In this document: positions 30,956-41,898 of the stretch, in pieces | Layout of the letters: each line of letters starts with the position of its first letter | Position numbering within the stretch: position 1 is the first letter of the stretch | Origin: Rummeliibacillus suwonensis | GTDB taxonomy: Bacteria; Bacillota; Bacilli; Bacillales_A; Planococcaceae | Length of the DNA stretch: 64,000 nt | Reading direction: 5' to 3' | Assembly (NCBI RefSeq): GCF_007896435.1 | Contig: NZ_VCBL01000002.1 | Coordinates: 186,001 to 250,000, forward strand | Notes under the pieces: model-generated | Database searches by the model: none | Told to the model about the DNA's origin: nothing | The model's input: only the letters and a program-made list of their open reading frames with translations | Translations under genes and position numbers: made by a program

Positions 30956-31993
30956 TTACTTTTGAAAGTCTTTCGCATACCATTTTCCACCTGCGGATTT
31001 TTCAAGGCGGTTCATAATAGCTGCGCCGACTCCCTGTGTTGTGGTAACTGTTGCTAAAACGATATCTGCGGTCGTTAAATCACACGCACGTAACGCATGA
31101 AAAAGATTGGCTGCCATATCGTCCTGACTTTCCCCCAAAGTAAAGAACCAATCCGGCGCTAATTGTTCAAACCTTTGCGGTGCTAATAATGCCACCTTAT
31201 GACCATCTTGATGTAATTCTTGAAGAGCCTCTGCAACTTGCTGTTCATCTTTTTCTATCAAGAAAACAGGTGCGTTTGGTGCATAATGCGTATACTTCAT
31301 ACCTGGCGCACGCGGAGCACCTTCTTTTTGTTCCATATGTGTTGGTTGTTTGACAGGTCCGATTATTTTTTCAAGCATTTCTTTTGTAATAGCACCTGGT
31401 CGTAAAATAACAGGAGTTTCTAATGTTAGATCGATGACCGTAGATTCCACTCCAACTCCCGTAGCTCCACCATCTAAAATCATCGGGATTTTTCCTGCTA
31501 AATCTTGTTCAACATGAATGCCCTCTGTGGGACTTGGCTTTCCACTACGATTGGCGCTTGGAGCAGCAACTGGCTTCCCTAATTTTTGCAGTAATTTTAA
31601 TGCAACAGGATGACTAGGCATACGGATTCCAACAGTATCAAGCCCGGCGGTCACACTTTTTGCAAGTACATTGGGTTTTACCTTGAAAATCATTGTTAAG
31701 GGGCCCGGCCAAAATGCATCCATACATTTTCTTGCTTTATCTGAAATATCAATTACATATTTTCCAATTTCATCGACAGTACCAATATGTACGATTAATG
31801 GATTATCAGACGGTCTCCCTTTTGCTATATAGATTTTTTTGACGGCTGTGTCATTTGTTGCTACGGCTCCAAGACCATAAACCGTTTCTGTTGGAAATGC
31901 TACTAATTCTCCCGCATTTAACAAATCCACAGCTTGTGAATAACTTTTTTCGGAATCCACATGATTATCCACAATTAGACGTTGTGTTTCCAT
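30956..31993 (-). CDS. ywlC: Threonylcarbamoyl-AMP synthase Sua5/YwlC
   Basis: 345 residues. Makes threonylcarbamoyl-AMP for the t6A37 modification of ANN-decoding tRNAs. The YrdC-like domain (about 20-205) has AFPTETVYGLGA, KGRPSDNPLIVHI, WPGPLTMIF and GIRMPSHPVA; the C-terminal Sua5 domain follows the linker RAPGMKYTHYAP. ATG at 31993 follows a G-rich ribosome site (GGGGGG). A terminator lies downstream. spoIIR is upstream, as in B. subtilis. Confidence 0.95.
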   Translation of the reverse strand: METQRLIVDNHVDSEKSYSQAVDLLNAGELVAFPTETVYGLGAVATNDTAVKKIYIAKGRPSDNPLIVHIGTVDEIGKYVIDISDKARKCMDAFWPGPLTMIFKVKPNVLAKSVTAGLDTVGIRMPSHPVALKLLQKLGKPVAAPSANRSGKPSPTEGIHVEQDLAGKIPMILDGGATGVGVESTVIDLTLETPVILRPGAITKEMLEKIIGPVKQPTHMEQKEGAPRAPGMKYTHYAPNAPVFLIEKDEQQVAEALQELHQDGHKVALLAPQRFEQLAPDWFFTLGESQDDMAANLFHALRACDLTTADIVLATVTTTQGVGAAIMNRLEKSAGGKWYAKDFQK

Positions 31994-32107
31994 ATCGTTT
32001 CCCCCCATTATAGAAGAGTTTTCAGAAAGTTATGCACAATTTGTTGATAACATTGCTTGAATTGTGGACAATTTACCAAATATTGTGGGTAACTCTAATC
32101 TTTATCT

Positions 32108-32728
32108 TTAATCTTTAAATAAGTCTTTCAACCATTCAATGATAAAAAATTTTGGCTTTTCCTCTGCCTTTTCTTCTTTCTTCTCTTCTTTCTTTTCTTC
32201 TTCATCATGATAACAAACTTTAGGAAATAAACCACACCACCAATTATCTCCTTTGCCTGCACCAATCTTCACAACGATTGCTTGATACTTATCTTGAGCA
32301 TACAATTTTTCCTCATCACGTTTTGGTGGAAATAATGCAGCTCCAGTTGTGATTTGAATATTTTCATTTTCCATTTCGGTCGCTAATTTATTTTTGATTT
32401 CCTTTTCAATTGCTGATAGATTCAGATCTGTCGATGAATTTTGTACTGCATGATCTAAGATGGGTTTAATTTCTTTGACTAGCTGATGTTTATACTGTTG
32501 GTCTTCTGCAGAATTGCTATTCGCAATAATACGAAATCTTGGTTGTTCTAATTCCACACTATATTGCTCTGTTAAAAATCCCTGAATCACAATAAGGATT
32601 AACTGTATCAATAAAAGCGCTGTGATAAATCGCAAAAAAATCGTTGCTTGTGATGGTCGTTTTGGTTGTTTAATAGTTTCATATGTCCATGTTTGTGGTT
32701 GTTTTATCATATAGTAATCTTCTATCAT
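32108..32728 (-). CDS. spoIIR: Stage II sporulation protein R
   Basis: 206 residues. A forespore-secreted signal that triggers SpoIIGA to process pro-sigma-E. One membrane/signal helix (about 31-50, LRFITALLLIQLILIVIQGF) is followed by the SpoIIR domain: FRIIANSNSAEDQQYKHQLV, then DNWWCGLFPKVCY. The C-terminus has a charged repeat (EEEKKEEKKEEKAEEK) before a hydrophobic end. ATG at 32728 follows GGAGGGG; an upstream ATG adds 11 residues without support. Between prmC and sua5 as expected. Secure. Confidence 0.93.
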   Translation of the reverse strand: MIEDYYMIKQPQTWTYETIKQPKRPSQATIFLRFITALLLIQLILIVIQGFLTEQYSVELEQPRFRIIANSNSAEDQQYKHQLVKEIKPILDHAVQNSSTDLNLSAIEKEIKNKLATEMENENIQITTGAALFPPKRDEEKLYAQDKYQAIVVKIGAGKGDNWWCGLFPKVCYHDEEEKKEEKKEEKAEEKPKFFIIEWLKDLFKD

Positions 32729-32773
32729 CTTATATCCCCTCCATGACTCTATCATGGACAACGAGATTACTAA

Positions 32774-33640
32774 TTATTCACCTAGTTCACAAAAAACCAT
32801 GCGATTTTTTCTATTTATATCTTGCAGTATATCAACTTTTGCTTGTGGAAAACTTTCTTTAAATAAATTCGCCACAGCTGGTCCTTGCGTATAGCCAATT
32901 TCAACCCCTATAAAACTAGGCTTCGCCATCAAATTTGGTAGATTCTTTGCGAGTCTTTTATAAAATGCTAGTCCTTCGTCATCTGCAAAAAGTGCAGTAT
33001 GTGGTTCATGATCCAGTACAACTTCAGACATTTCTTTTGCTTCGTCGTATGCAATATATGGTGGATTGGATAATATAACTTGCCATTTTTGTTGCTCGAT
33101 CGGTGCTGTCAAATCGCCCTTCTCAAAATGAATTTCGGCATTCAACAGTTTGGCATTCTTTTTAGCTACTTTTAAAGCATTTTGTGAGATATCTGTTGCT
33201 GTTACAAGTAAAGATGGGATTTCTTTTTTCATCGTAATAGCAATGGCACCACTACCAGTTCCTATATCCGCTAGTTGAATGACTGGCTGCTCTCCAAAAA
33301 TACGTTTGATGCGTTTAGTTGCTTCTAAGACCAGTTCTTCTGTTTCTGGTCTTGGGATGAGAACAGATTCATCGACCCTAAAAGTTCGTCCGTAAAACTC
33401 TTCTTCCCCAAGAATATATTGAATGGGCATTCCCTTTGCATGGGATTCAACCATTTTCCAGAAAACTTGACAATCAGCTTCCGCGATCTCGTCTTGCAGA
33501 CTAACTAATAAGTCTGTGTATGATTTTTTTAATACATGTTGTAAAAGAAGTCTTGCGGCAATTTCTTCTCGACCATTATCTCGTAAAAAAGAAGAAGCCC
33601 TATTCAGGACCTCATAAATAAACTTAAATTGCTGTGTCAT
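32774..33640 (-). CDS. prmC: Release factor glutamine methyltransferase PrmC
   Basis: 288 residues. Methylates the GGQ glutamine of release factors using SAM. N-terminal helical domain, then a Rossmann methyltransferase with the SAM motif [12 protein letters not shown] and the catalytic [10 protein letters not shown]. The ATG at 33640 lies inside prfA, whose stop it overlaps by 17 bp, so the modifier and its substrate gene are translationally coupled. It ends shortly before spoIIR. Secure. Confidence 0.96.
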   Translation of the reverse strand: MTQQFKFIYEVLNRASSFLRDNGREEIAARLLLQHVLKKSYTDLLVSLQDEIAEADCQVFWKMVESHAKGMPIQYILGEEEFYGRTFRVDESVLIPRPETEELVLEATKRIKRIFGEQPVIQLADIGTGSGAIAITMKKEIPSLLVTATDISQNALKVAKKNAKLLNAEIHFEKGDLTAPIEQQKWQVILSNPPYIAYDEAKEMSEVVLDHEPHTALFADDEGLAFYKRLAKNLPNLMAKPSFIGVEIGYTQGPAVANLFKESFPQAKVDILQDINRKNRMVFCELGE

Positions 33641-34703
33641 TCAGTGCATCCAATTTTTTGGCTTGTTCTTCTAAAATCAATGCATCAATGATTTCATCTA
33701 ATTTACCTTCGATAATTTGGTCGAGTTTTTGAATGGTTAAACCAATACGGTGATCTGTTACACGGTTTTGAGGATAGTTGTAGGTGCGGATACGTTCCGA
33801 ACGATCCCCTGTACCAACAGCTGATTTACGCTCTGCATCAATTTCACTTTGTGCATCTTGTTGCAGCTTATCATATACACGTGCACGAAGTACTTTTATC
33901 GCTTTTTCGCGGTTTTTCAGTTGAGAACGCTCATCCTGCATAGCAACAACGATACCTGTTGGAATATGTGTCATACGAACAGCAGATGCGGTTTTATTGA
34001 CATGTTGGCCACCTGCACCTGATGAGTGGTAAATATCTACTCGGATGTCCTTTTCTTGAAGATCCAATTCTACTTCTTCCGCCTCTGGCATAACTACAAC
34101 AGTAGCTGTAGATGTATGGACACGACCTTGTGATTCTGTTTCTGGTACACGTTGTACCCGATGTGCACCACTTTCATATTTGAATTTAGAATAGGCACCC
34201 TGACCATTGATCATAAAGATGATTTCTTTGTATCCACCAAGTTCTGTTGGATTCGCATTCATAATGTCGATTTTCCAACCTTGTGCTTCAGCATATTTGC
34301 TATACATGCGGAACAGTGTGTTTGCAAATAACGCTGCTTCATCTCCACCAGCAGCACCACGGATTTCCATAATGACGTTTTTGTTATCATTCGGATCTTT
34401 TGGAATCAATAAAATACGAAGACGTTCTTCATAATTTTCGATTTGTTTTTCTAAAGTATTAACTTCTTCTTTTACCATTTCTTTCATTTCTGTATCCAAT
34501 TTATCTTCTAACATTTCTTTAGCTTCTGCTAACTGTTCTTTTGCAGATTTATATTCGCGATAAACATCTACCGTTTCTTGAATATCAGACTGTTCTTTTG
34601 AATATTTTGCTAATTTTTTTGAATCAGATACCACATCTGGATCGCTTAGAAGTTCATTTAGCCTTTCATAACGATCTTCAACAGCTTGTAGGCGATCAAA
34701 CAT
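33624..34703 (-). CDS. prfA: Peptide chain release factor 1
   Basis: 359 residues. Recognises UAA and UAG and triggers peptide release. The codon-recognition loop region [14 protein letters not shown] and the catalytic [12 protein letters not shown] (GGQ) are intact, followed by [20 protein letters not shown] at 34703 follows AGGTG; a GTG three codons earlier overlaps the ribosome site. prmC starts within its last codons. Secure. Confidence 0.97.
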   Translation of the reverse strand: MFDRLQAVEDRYERLNELLSDPDVVSDSKKLAKYSKEQSDIQETVDVYREYKSAKEQLAEAKEMLEDKLDTEMKEMVKEEVNTLEKQIENYEERLRILLIPKDPNDNKNVIMEIRGAAGGDEAALFANTLFRMYSKYAEAQGWKIDIMNANPTELGGYKEIIFMINGQGAYSKFKYESGAHRVQRVPETESQGRVHTSTATVVVMPEAEEVELDLQEKDIRVDIYHSSGAGGQHVNKTASAVRMTHIPTGIVVAMQDERSQLKNREKAIKVLRARVYDKLQQDAQSEIDAERKSAVGTGDRSERIRTYNYPQNRVTDHRIGLTIQKLDQIIEGKLDEIIDALILEEQAKKLDALNDTAI

Positions 34704-34991
34704 TTTTTTCACCTGAACCTTTCTATAAACATTGATTATTTTATTAGTCGAATCAATTTCATCTATTTAATTGACTCAATCGCATAAACGATACACTTTT
34801 TAATGGATTGGATTCATATAGCTAGTACATATAGTCCATTAGTTCGTACTCACTGTATGATAACGAGCTGTTTCCAATTATACGCTCCTTAAATAGTATA
34901 ATGAAAAAAAGTCGCTATCGCTACTTTTTTAGGAAATAAGCATTGAACTACCTGAACAAAAATGAATTTTAAAGCTTTGCTTTCCTCGCAA

Positions 34992-35033
34992 AAAAATCTG
35001 CTTTTATCTAGAAATTAGAACAAGCAGATTTTT
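34992..35033. repeat. Family 3 hairpin, copy 1
   Basis: AAAAATCTGCTT / AAGCAGATTTTT, perfect 12-bp arms with an 18-nt loop, T-runs on both strands. The hairpin, loop core (ATTAGAA) and right flank (TTTCGTATTGTTTTGT) match the hairpin at 43362. Confidence 0.65.
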
Positions 35034-35205
35034 ACTCAATAGATTTCGTATTGTTTTGTAGAATAACTCTTAGACAGTCGCTATCTTATTCATTTTCTAT
35101 CATATTAATGGTCTGTAGAATTTCACTTCAAAACTCAAGTGACAAGTAGACGATTACTCTCTACCTGTAAAAGCCGCATTGATCCAGCTAACACATAATA
35201 GAAAA

Positions 35206-35226
35206 AACCCTCATTGCATGATGGTT
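35206..35226 (-). terminator. tdk terminator, part of a degenerate family 2 element
   Basis: On the minus strand AACCATCAT-GCA-ATGAGGGTT (one mismatch), then T6, starting 5 bp after tdk. The surroundings (AGCTTCA-like start, CTTTTACAGGTAG) resemble the family 2 element on the minus strand. Confidence 0.65.
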
Positions 35227-35230
35227 CACT

Positions 35231-35827
35231 CTACTTTTCCATATGCACTTTTCCTGTTGGTACGATATGGTGATGGCGGCAGCGAGGCTCATAGGCTTCT
35301 GCAGCACCAACCAAGATAACAGGATCATCAGCGTTGGCAGGTTGTCCGTTGATCAATCTTTGCGTTCTGCTAGCGGGTGCACCACAGACACTACACACAG
35401 CTTGTAACTTAGTTACCTGTTCAGCAATTGCCATTAATTTAGGCATTGGACCAAATGGAATACCCTTAAAATCTTGATCGAGTCCGGCTAGTATGACGCG
35501 ATACCCATGATTTGCTAAGCCTTGAGCTGTATCGATAATATCTTCATCAAAAAATTGTGCCTCATCAATAGCAATCACATCAAAATCATCCGTAATATAA
35601 TTCCACGTTTCGCCTGATTTTTCAATAGGGTGTGCAATGATTGTGGCTCCATTATGACTGACAACTGCTTCTTCGCTATAACGATTATCAATTCTGGGTT
35701 TAAATACAGCAATCTTTTGTTTAGCAAATTGAGCTCTTCGTACACGTCGAATCAATTCTTCCGATTTTCCTGAAAACATACTTCCACAAATTACTTCGAT
35801 CCAACCATTTTGAGTCATTGTGTACAT
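35231..35827 (-). CDS. tdk: Thymidine kinase
   Basis: 198 residues. ATP-dependent phosphorylation of thymidine, type II (zinc) kinase. P-loop [15 protein letters not shown], Walker B-like [12 protein letters not shown], lasso-domain zinc ligands [13 protein letters not shown] and the C-terminal [12 protein letters not shown] at 35827 lies 8 nt after AAAGGAG; a TTG one codon before is closer and less likely. Located between rpmE and prfA as in B. subtilis. Secure. Confidence 0.96.
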   Translation of the reverse strand: MYTMTQNGWIEVICGSMFSGKSEELIRRVRRAQFAKQKIAVFKPRIDNRYSEEAVVSHNGATIIAHPIEKSGETWNYITDDFDVIAIDEAQFFDEDIIDTAQGLANHGYRVILAGLDQDFKGIPFGPMPKLMAIAEQVTKLQAVCSVCGAPASRTQRLINGQPANADDPVILVGAAEAYEPRCRHHHIVPTGKVHMEK

Positions 35828-35976
35828 CAACTAGACTCCTTTCAACTATACGTCTATCATTAAAGAAAATATTGTTCCATGGTTTTCTATATAATTCATC
35901 ATATATTCATTACATAAATTTTAATATAAGCAACTGCTTTATACTACACAAAAATACTGATTGAAGCAAGAAGAAA

Positions 35977-36014
35977 AAATACCTGCCTCGCAATGAAATG
36001 CTAGGCAGGTATTT
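35977..36014 (-). terminator. rpmE terminator
   Basis: Perfect 12-bp arms AAATACCTGCCT / AGGCAGGTATTT with T-rich sequence following on the minus strand, just after rpmE. Confidence 0.88.
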
Positions 36015-36027
36015 AAAATTAACATTA

Positions 36028-36228
36028 CTATTTAAGACCGTATTTTTTGTTGAAACGATCTACACGTCCATCAGCAGACGCGAATTTTTGACGTCCAGTA
36101 TAGAATGGATGACATTCACTGCAAAATTCAACAGTGATATTTTCTTTTACTGAACCTGTTTTAAATGAATTACCACAAGAGCAAGTTACTGTTGCTTCTT
36201 TATATTCTGGGTGAATTCCTGGTTTCAT
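36028..36228 (-). CDS. rpmE: Ribosomal protein bL31, zinc-binding type
   Basis: 66 residues. Large-subunit protein bL31 of the C+ type: the cysteine pairs CSCG and CSECHP form a zinc site, meaning this is the zinc-replete paralogue rather than YtiA-like. ATG at 36228 follows GAGAGGAGA. A consensus-like promoter lies about 120 bp upstream (36346-36374), and its own terminator follows, so it is likely monocistronic. Secure. Confidence 0.97.
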   Translation of the reverse strand: MKPGIHPEYKEATVTCSCGNSFKTGSVKENITVEFCSECHPFYTGRQKFASADGRVDRFNKKYGLK

Positions 36229-36345
36229 GTTTGGTATCTCCTCTCGCCCTGAACCATCCGGAACAGAGTATTATAAGAACTGTTGCCTTACACGACCCCC
36301 AATTAATCTGTCGCATATGCAACGCATATGAAATGCATTATCCGT

Positions 36346-36374
36346 AGTATAACAAGAAATCAAAAAAAGTGCAA
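36346..36374 (-). promoter_or_regulatory. rpmE promoter
   Basis: On the minus strand: -35 TTGCAC (36369-36374), 17-bp spacer, -10 TATACT (36346-36351). The leader of about 110 nt contains the palindrome CATATGC-GTT-GCATATG. Confidence 0.65.
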
Positions 36375-36384
36375 TATAAAATTC

Positions 36385-36413
36385 GGAACCAACACGCAGT
36401 AAACAGCGGTTCC
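36385..36413 (-). terminator. rho terminator
   Basis: GGAACC / GGTTCC arms with inner CGC/GCG pairing, then AATTTTAT on the minus strand, 12 bp after the rho stop and directly before the rpmE -35. Confidence 0.5.
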
Positions 36414-36424
36414 ATCCATATAAA

Positions 36425-37708
36425 CTATATCAGGCCTTTACCATTTCGTGCTGCTTTCATATCGGTATTCAATGTTTCAAAAAATTCTTCATTTGTCTTT
36501 GTATTACGCAATTTTTTTAGGAAACGTTCTGCGAAGTCTGGGGAATCTGAAAATGTCTTTCGAATTGCCCACAATTTATCAAGTTGATCTTTTGGAATCA
36601 ACAATTCCTCTTTTCGTGTGCCTGATCGTCTAATATCAATGGCTGGGAAAATACGTCGTTCTGCTAGACTTCTATCTAAATGTAACTCTAAATTACCTGT
36701 ACCTTTAAATTCTTCATAAATCACTTCATCCATACGTGAGCCTGTATCAATAAGGGCTGTTGCTAGAATAGTTAGACTTCCGCCTTCTTCAATATTACGG
36801 GCAGCACCAAAGAATCGTTTGGGTCTATGGAACGCCGCTGGATCAATCCCACCTGATAATGTACGACCACTTGGTGGAATGACTAGATTGTATGCACGTG
36901 CAAGTCTTGTAATAGAATCCATTAAAATAATAACATCTCTTTTATGTTCTACAAGACGCATTGCTCTTTCTAAAACAAGTTCTGCTACTTTTACATGATT
37001 TTCAGGTACTTCATCAAATGTTGAACTCACTACATCCGCTTTAACAGAACGTTCAATGTCTGTCACTTCTTCAGGTCGTTCATCGATTAATAAAACAATT
37101 AACTCTGCTTCTGGATATTTTTCTGTAATTGCATTGGCAATTTCCTTCAATAATAACGTTTTCCCCGCTTTTGGAGGAGCAACGATTAAACCGCGTTGTC
37201 CAAATCCAACTGGTGCAACTAAATCCATAATACGTGTGGATAGTTTAGTAGGAGTTGTTTCCAATTTGATTTGTCGATCTGGGTATAGTGGCGTAAGTGC
37301 TGGGAAATGCACGCGTTCTTTTGCTACCTCAGGATCTTCCCCATTCACGGCTTCAACATGTAAAAGCCCATAGTATCGCTCGTTTTCTTTAGGTGGGCGC
37401 ACTTTGCCCGTTACCTTGTCACCATTTCGAAGACTAAAACGGCGAATTTGTGATGCCGAAATATAAATATCTTCTGAACTTGGAGAGTAGTTAATAGGTC
37501 GTAGGAAGCCGAAACCCTCTTGTTGGATAATTTCTAATACGCCTTCCATGAAGAAATAGCCTTCACTTTCAGCACGTGATTTTAATATCGCAAAAATTAA
37601 TTCTTTTTTCGTTAACTTTCCATAGTATGAAATTTTGTATTCACGTGCAAGCGCATACAAGTCCTTTAATTTCATATCTTCTAGTTGGGAAATAGTCTTT
37701 GTCGTCAT
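36425..37708 (-). CDS. rho: Transcription termination factor Rho
   Basis: 427 residues. Hexameric RNA-dependent ATPase that terminates transcription. N-terminal Rho domain and cold-shock-like RNA site ([21 protein letters not shown]), P-loop [15 protein letters not shown], Walker [19 protein letters not shown]-loop and R-loop segments ([39 protein letters not shown]). ATG at 37708 has only a weak ribosome site (GTGGTG). Length is standard for Bacillales. Between glpX and rpmE. Secure. Confidence 0.97.
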   Translation of the reverse strand: MTTKTISQLEDMKLKDLYALAREYKISYYGKLTKKELIFAILKSRAESEGYFFMEGVLEIIQQEGFGFLRPINYSPSSEDIYISASQIRRFSLRNGDKVTGKVRPPKENERYYGLLHVEAVNGEDPEVAKERVHFPALTPLYPDRQIKLETTPTKLSTRIMDLVAPVGFGQRGLIVAPPKAGKTLLLKEIANAITEKYPEAELIVLLIDERPEEVTDIERSVKADVVSSTFDEVPENHVKVAELVLERAMRLVEHKRDVIILMDSITRLARAYNLVIPPSGRTLSGGIDPAAFHRPKRFFGAARNIEEGGSLTILATALIDTGSRMDEVIYEEFKGTGNLELHLDRSLAERRIFPAIDIRRSGTRKEELLIPKDQLDKLWAIRKTFSDSPDFAERFLKKLRNTKTNEEFFETLNTDMKAARNGKGLI

Positions 37709-37807
37709 AGGCGTAACACCACTCTTTATATAATATTATTAAAAAAAAAATCAAATTATGATATGTGAGTTTTGCGAATTTTTGAATGGAATATGCATTA
37801 AGAAGAG

Positions 37808-37825
37808 GCCCGGCATATGCCGGGC
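37808..37825 (-). terminator. Hairpin after glpX
   Basis: Perfect palindrome GCCCGGCATATGCCGGGC just after glpX; the following T-tract is interrupted (CTCTTCTTAA), so it may be a terminator or an mRNA-stabilising hairpin. Confidence 0.6.
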
Positions 37826-37842
37826 AAGTAAAGATTGGAAGT

Positions 37843-38811
37843 TTAGTCTTGTATATATAGTTTTGGTTTTTTTGTCAAACTATGTCTGCCCTCGATAAAA
37901 CGAACAGTTCCTGATTTTGCACGCATTACGACAGATTCTGTTGTACAAAAACTACCTTTAAATTGTACACCTTTCAACAATTCTCCATCTGTTACTCCAG
38001 TAGCTGCAAAGATGGCATCATCGCCTTTAACTAAATCATCCATTTTTAAAACTTTATTTACTTCGATGCCCATCTTGTGGCAACGTTCTATTTCTTCATC
38101 ATTTGAAGGAACCAGTCTACCTTGGAATTCTCCTCCAAGACATTTTAATGCAACAGCTGCAATTACACCTTCTGGGGCACCACCTGTACCCAATAGAATA
38201 TCCACACCTGTTTCATCAAATGCAGTATTGATAGCTGCTGCTACATCACCATCAGAGATAAATTTAATACGTGCGCCGGCTGCACGAATTTGATCAACGA
38301 TTGGTTGATGACGTTCACGGTTCAATAATGTAGCCACGACATCTTCAATATTTTTATTTTTTGCTTTTGCTACTGCACGTAAGTTGTCAATAACGGGTGC
38401 ATCAATATCGATTTTACCTGCTGCTTCTGGACCAACTGCGATTTTTTCCATATACATATCAGGTGCATGGAGTAAGTTACCACGATCAGCAATGGCTAAT
38501 ACAGTTAAAGCATTGCCACTTCCTGCCGCAACGATGTTCGTACCTTCTAGTGGATCTACTGCGATGTCAACTTGAGGACCTTCTGGATCAGATCCAAGTT
38601 TTTCGCCAATGTAAAGCATAGGAGCCTCATCCATTTCTCCCTCACCAATTACAACCACTGCGTTCATTGGAATTGAATCGAATACTTCACGCATTGCTGT
38701 AGTTGCGGCGTCATCTGCTTCCATTTTGAGTCCACGGCCCATCCATCTTGCTGAGGCGATTGCTGCCGCTTCTGTTACACGAACTACTTCCATTGATAAA
38801 CTGCGTTTCAT
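37843..38811 (-). CDS. glpX: Fructose-1,6-bisphosphatase class II
   Basis: 322 residues. Dephosphorylates fructose-1,6-bisphosphate in gluconeogenesis; GlpX type. [15 protein letters not shown] and [11 protein letters not shown] are the metal-binding motifs; [20 protein letters not shown] follows. ATG at 38811 follows GGAGGAAC. It lies in the fbaA-tal-murAB-glpX-rho order known from Bacillales. Secure. Confidence 0.95.
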   Translation of the reverse strand: MKRSLSMEVVRVTEAAAIASARWMGRGLKMEADDAATTAMREVFDSIPMNAVVVIGEGEMDEAPMLYIGEKLGSDPEGPQVDIAVDPLEGTNIVAAGSGNALTVLAIADRGNLLHAPDMYMEKIAVGPEAAGKIDIDAPVIDNLRAVAKAKNKNIEDVVATLLNRERHQPIVDQIRAAGARIKFISDGDVAAAINTAFDETGVDILLGTGGAPEGVIAAVALKCLGGEFQGRLVPSNDEEIERCHKMGIEVNKVLKMDDLVKGDDAIFAATGVTDGELLKGVQFKGSFCTTESVVMRAKSGTVRFIEGRHSLTKKPKLYIQD

Positions 38812-38904
38812 TTTTTACTGTTCCTCCCGTTTTCCTGCCTTATGACCGGAATCGTTTCACACTAAAACCATTATAGCATACCGAACATTATCTGCGGATT
38901 TTTT

Positions 38905-40197
38905 TCAGTTTAATCTATTCGTCACACTGCTTTTGCGGTTGGGTTCAATCGTTTCTCTACGGATATCTGCACCTAATGCTTGTAATTTATCAACTATATT
39001 GCTGTAGCCACGCTCAATGTGATAGATATCATGGATTTCTGTTTCACCTTTTGCAAGTAATCCCGCGATAATTAACGCAGCTCCTGCACGTAAATCTGTC
39101 GCAGTCACCGTTGCAGCCTCTAACTTGGTTGGACCTGTTATAATAGCGGAACGTCCTTCTACTTTAGCATTTGCATTCATTCTGCTGATTTCATCAATAT
39201 GCTTGAATCGCGCAGAATAGATAGTATCTGTAACAATAGAAGAACCGTTTGCTTGTGTTAAGAGAACCGTAAAGGGTTGTTGTAAATCTGTTGGAAATCC
39301 GGGATAAACAAGCGTCTTAATATCGACTGATTTTAAAGCTTCCGTTTTGGGAATGATGATACGTTCTTCTTCTTCAATAATCTTTACGCCCATTTCACGC
39401 AATTTAGCTGTCACTGCCTCTAAATGTAGCGGAATGACATTATCGATGATGACACCATCCCCTACTGCGGCAGCCAAAATCATATATGTTCCAGCTTCTA
39501 TGCGATCCGGTATAATTGTATGATTTGTACCATGCAATTCTTCAACGCCTTCGATTCGAATAACATTTGTACCTGCACCTTTTATCTTTGCACCCATATT
39601 CGTTAATAAAGTGGCAACATCAATAATTTCTGGCTCTTTGGCAGCATTTTCAATAACGGTTTTCCCCTTAGCCAGTACAGCCGCAAGCATAATATTAATC
39701 GTTGCTCCTACGCTGCTCACATCTAAATAAATCTTCGCGCCATGCAATTCTTCAGCACGCAAATAGATAGCACCATGCTCATTCGTTACCTGTGCACCTA
39801 ATGCTTCAAATCCCTTAATATGTTGGTCGATGGGGCGAGGTCCTAAATGACATCCTCCTGGCAAACCAATCACCGCTTTTTTGAAACGTCCTAACATGGC
39901 ACCCATTAAATAATAGGAGGCACGTAATTTTTTTACATTGCCATTTGGTAAGGGCATATCTATCATTAGACGAGGATCGACTACCATATGCCCATCTTTA
40001 AATTCAACTTTTCCACCAATTTCCTCAAGCAAGGCCTTTAATGTCCAAACATCTAAGATTTCTGGTAATCCTTCAATCGTTACAGGAGAATTAGCCAAAA
40101 TAGATGCCGGGATTAAAGCAACCGCACTATTTTTAGCACCGCTTACTTTAATGGTACCTTTTAGATGTTTTTCTCCTGCAATTTTATATACGTCCAT
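38905..40197 (-). CDS. murAB: UDP-N-acetylglucosamine 1-carboxyvinyltransferase MurAB (MurZ type)
   Basis: 430 residues, paralogue of the gene at 11151. Enolpyruvyl transfer to UDP-GlcNAc. [19 protein letters not shown], the active-site loop [13 protein letters not shown] with Cys116, and [21 protein letters not shown] are present, so it should be active. ATG at 40197 follows AAGGAG. It lies 15 bp after tal. In Bacillales MurAB is the secondary, non-essential copy; the genomic neighbours (tal, fbaA) fix the name. Confidence 0.95.
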   Translation of the reverse strand: MDVYKIAGEKHLKGTIKVSGAKNSAVALIPASILANSPVTIEGLPEILDVWTLKALLEEIGGKVEFKDGHMVVDPRLMIDMPLPNGNVKKLRASYYLMGAMLGRFKKAVIGLPGGCHLGPRPIDQHIKGFEALGAQVTNEHGAIYLRAEELHGAKIYLDVSSVGATINIMLAAVLAKGKTVIENAAKEPEIIDVATLLTNMGAKIKGAGTNVIRIEGVEELHGTNHTIIPDRIEAGTYMILAAAVGDGVIIDNVIPLHLEAVTAKLREMGVKIIEEEERIIIPKTEALKSVDIKTLVYPGFPTDLQQPFTVLLTQANGSSIVTDTIYSARFKHIDEISRMNANAKVEGRSAIITGPTKLEAATVTATDLRAGAALIIAGLLAKGETEIHDIYHIERGYSNIVDKLQALGADIRRETIEPNRKSSVTNRLN

Positions 40198-40212
40198 GTA
40201 AATCTCCTTATA

Positions 40213-40860
40213 TTATTTATCTTTATTTGCCCAATCTTTCATGAAGCCTTCAATTCCTTTGGCAGTCAAAGGATGATTAAATAATTGTTTTAAGACTTTA
40301 AATGGTGTAGTAGCAATATGCGCGCCTGCAAGGGCTGCATCTGTGATATGTTGTGGATGACGAATGGAAGCTGCAATAATTTGAGTTGGAATTTCATGAA
40401 TAGCGAAAATTTCAGCGATTTCACGTACTAATTCTGTACCATCTTGACCAATATCATCTAAGCGACCTAAGAATGGAGAAACATAAGTTGCACCAGCACG
40501 TGCTGCCAATAATGCTTGGTTTGCACTAAAGATTAATGTGACATTGGTTTGGATGCCCTCCTTTGAAAGAGCAGAACATGCTGTCAATCCATCTGGTGTC
40601 ATTGGTAGTTTAACCGTAATATTAGGAGCGATTTTAGCTAATTCATGACCTTCTTTGATCATACCTTCAGCATCTAATGAAATAACTTCTCCGCTTACTG
40701 AACCATCAACTAATTCAGCGATTTCTTTTAAACGATCGTGAAATGAAACGTTTTTTTCTTTCGCTACTAATGATGGGTTGGTCGTAACACCAGAGATAAT
40801 TCCCCAAGAATAGGCTTCTTTAATTTCTTCAAAATTGGCTGTATCAATAAAAAATTTCAA
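40213..40860 (-). CDS. tal: Transaldolase, short (TalC/MipB) type
   Basis: 215 residues, typical of the small transaldolase/F6P aldolase group. Starts [15 protein letters not shown]; Schiff-base Lys in [20 protein letters not shown] and [12 protein letters not shown] complete the barrel. It moves dihydroxyacetone units in the pentose phosphate pathway; it could also act as fructose-6-P aldolase. TTG at 40860 has AGGAGG at good spacing; longer frames extend into the gap after fbaA without support. It lies 90 bp after fbaA and 15 bp before murAB. Confidence 0.93.
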   Translation of the reverse strand: MKFFIDTANFEEIKEAYSWGIISGVTTNPSLVAKEKNVSFHDRLKEIAELVDGSVSGEVISLDAEGMIKEGHELAKIAPNITVKLPMTPDGLTACSALSKEGIQTNVTLIFSANQALLAARAGATYVSPFLGRLDDIGQDGTELVREIAEIFAIHEIPTQIIAASIRHPQHITDAALAGAHIATTPFKVLKQLFNHPLTAKGIEGFMKDWANKDK

Positions 40861-40949
40861 TTTGTATTCCTCCTGAATGATGGAAAAATGGAGAAGATTC
40901 GATTTTCCATCGATGTCTTCTCCCAATTCTCTCTACTAAAAATATATGC

Positions 40950-41804
40950 TTAAGCTTTTTGAGAGCTACCGAATTCGCGTATTTTACCAATGACCGTTGC
41001 TTTAATCGCTTCACGTGCTGGTCCCAAGAATTTACGTGGATCATAAACCTTTTTATCCTTGTCCAAAATTTCGCGAATCACTTTTGTAGCCGCGATTTGG
41101 TTTTCTGTATTCACATTGATCTTCGCAGTTCCTAAAGAGATAGCATGTTGAATATCTTTTGTAGGAATACCTGTACCACCGTGTAATACTAATGGAAGAC
41201 CCGCTAATTTTGATATTTCTTCCATTTCTTTAAAACCAAGATTTGGTTCGCCTTGGTAAGGACCATGAACTGAGCCAAGTGCTGGTGCTAAACAATCAAT
41301 AGAAGTCGCTTCAACCAACTTACGACATTCCTCTGGATCCGCATACATAATTCCACCGATCACGCCGTCTTCATTGCCACCAACTGTTCCTAATTCTGCT
41401 TCAACAGAAACACCATGTGCATGTGCATATTCCACCACTTTTGAAGTGATTTCAACATTTTCTTCAAATGGGTAATGAGAAGCATCGATCATCACAGATG
41501 TAAAGCCTGCGTCTACTGCTTCTTTACATTTATCAAAACTTGAACCATGATCTAAGTGAATTGCTACTGGAACAGTTGTTTTGTAACTTTCCATAAGACC
41601 TTTAACCATATTAACAACAGCAACAAAGCCGCCCATGTATTTGCCTGCCCCTTCAGAAACGCCTAAAATGACAGGTGACTTTTCTTCCTCTGCTGCTTGT
41701 AGGATCGCTTGTGTCCATTCAAGGTTATTAATGTTGAATTGACCAACAGCATAACCATTTTCTTTTGCAGTAATTAACATTTCTTTCATTGTAACCAAAG
41801 CCAT
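40950..41804 (-). CDS. fbaA: Fructose-bisphosphate aldolase class II
   Basis: 284 residues. Zinc aldolase of glycolysis and gluconeogenesis. [12 protein letters not shown] at the N-terminus, zinc ligands in [25 protein letters not shown] and [10 protein letters not shown], and the phosphate site [10 protein letters not shown] are present. ATG at 41804 follows AAAGGAGG; an upstream frame would add 26 hydrophobic residues that are not coding. spo0F lies upstream and tal downstream. Secure. Confidence 0.96.
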   Translation of the reverse strand: MALVTMKEMLITAKENGYAVGQFNINNLEWTQAILQAAEEEKSPVILGVSEGAGKYMGGFVAVVNMVKGLMESYKTTVPVAIHLDHGSSFDKCKEAVDAGFTSVMIDASHYPFEENVEITSKVVEYAHAHGVSVEAELGTVGGNEDGVIGGIMYADPEECRKLVEATSIDCLAPALGSVHGPYQGEPNLGFKEMEEISKLAGLPLVLHGGTGIPTKDIQHAISLGTAKINVNTENQIAATKVIREILDKDKKVYDPRKFLGPAREAIKATVIGKIREFGSSQKA

Positions 41805-41898
41805 CAGTAAATCCTCCTTTAGGATGTAGCATGGTATAAATTTGAATAATGACACTATCATAATAACAAAAAGAATAAGCATTGACTACCGTCTATAC

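Larger units (their letters stand above)
34704..35230. other. Non-coding gap between prfA and tdk
   Basis: 527 bp with no supported gene. It holds a weak A/T hairpin (AAAAAAGT...ACTTTTTT, about 34904-34928), the family 3 hairpin (34992-35033) and a degenerate family 2 element (about 35090-35230) whose end doubles as the tdk terminator. Confidence 0.6.

Noticed and set aside
33624-33640. Possible frameshift at the prfA/prmC junction
   Set aside because: The 17-bp overlap is an ordinary coupled-gene arrangement; both proteins are full length.
38905-40197. Second murA as sign of horizontal gain
   Set aside because: Two MurA paralogues at these two loci are normal for Bacillales.
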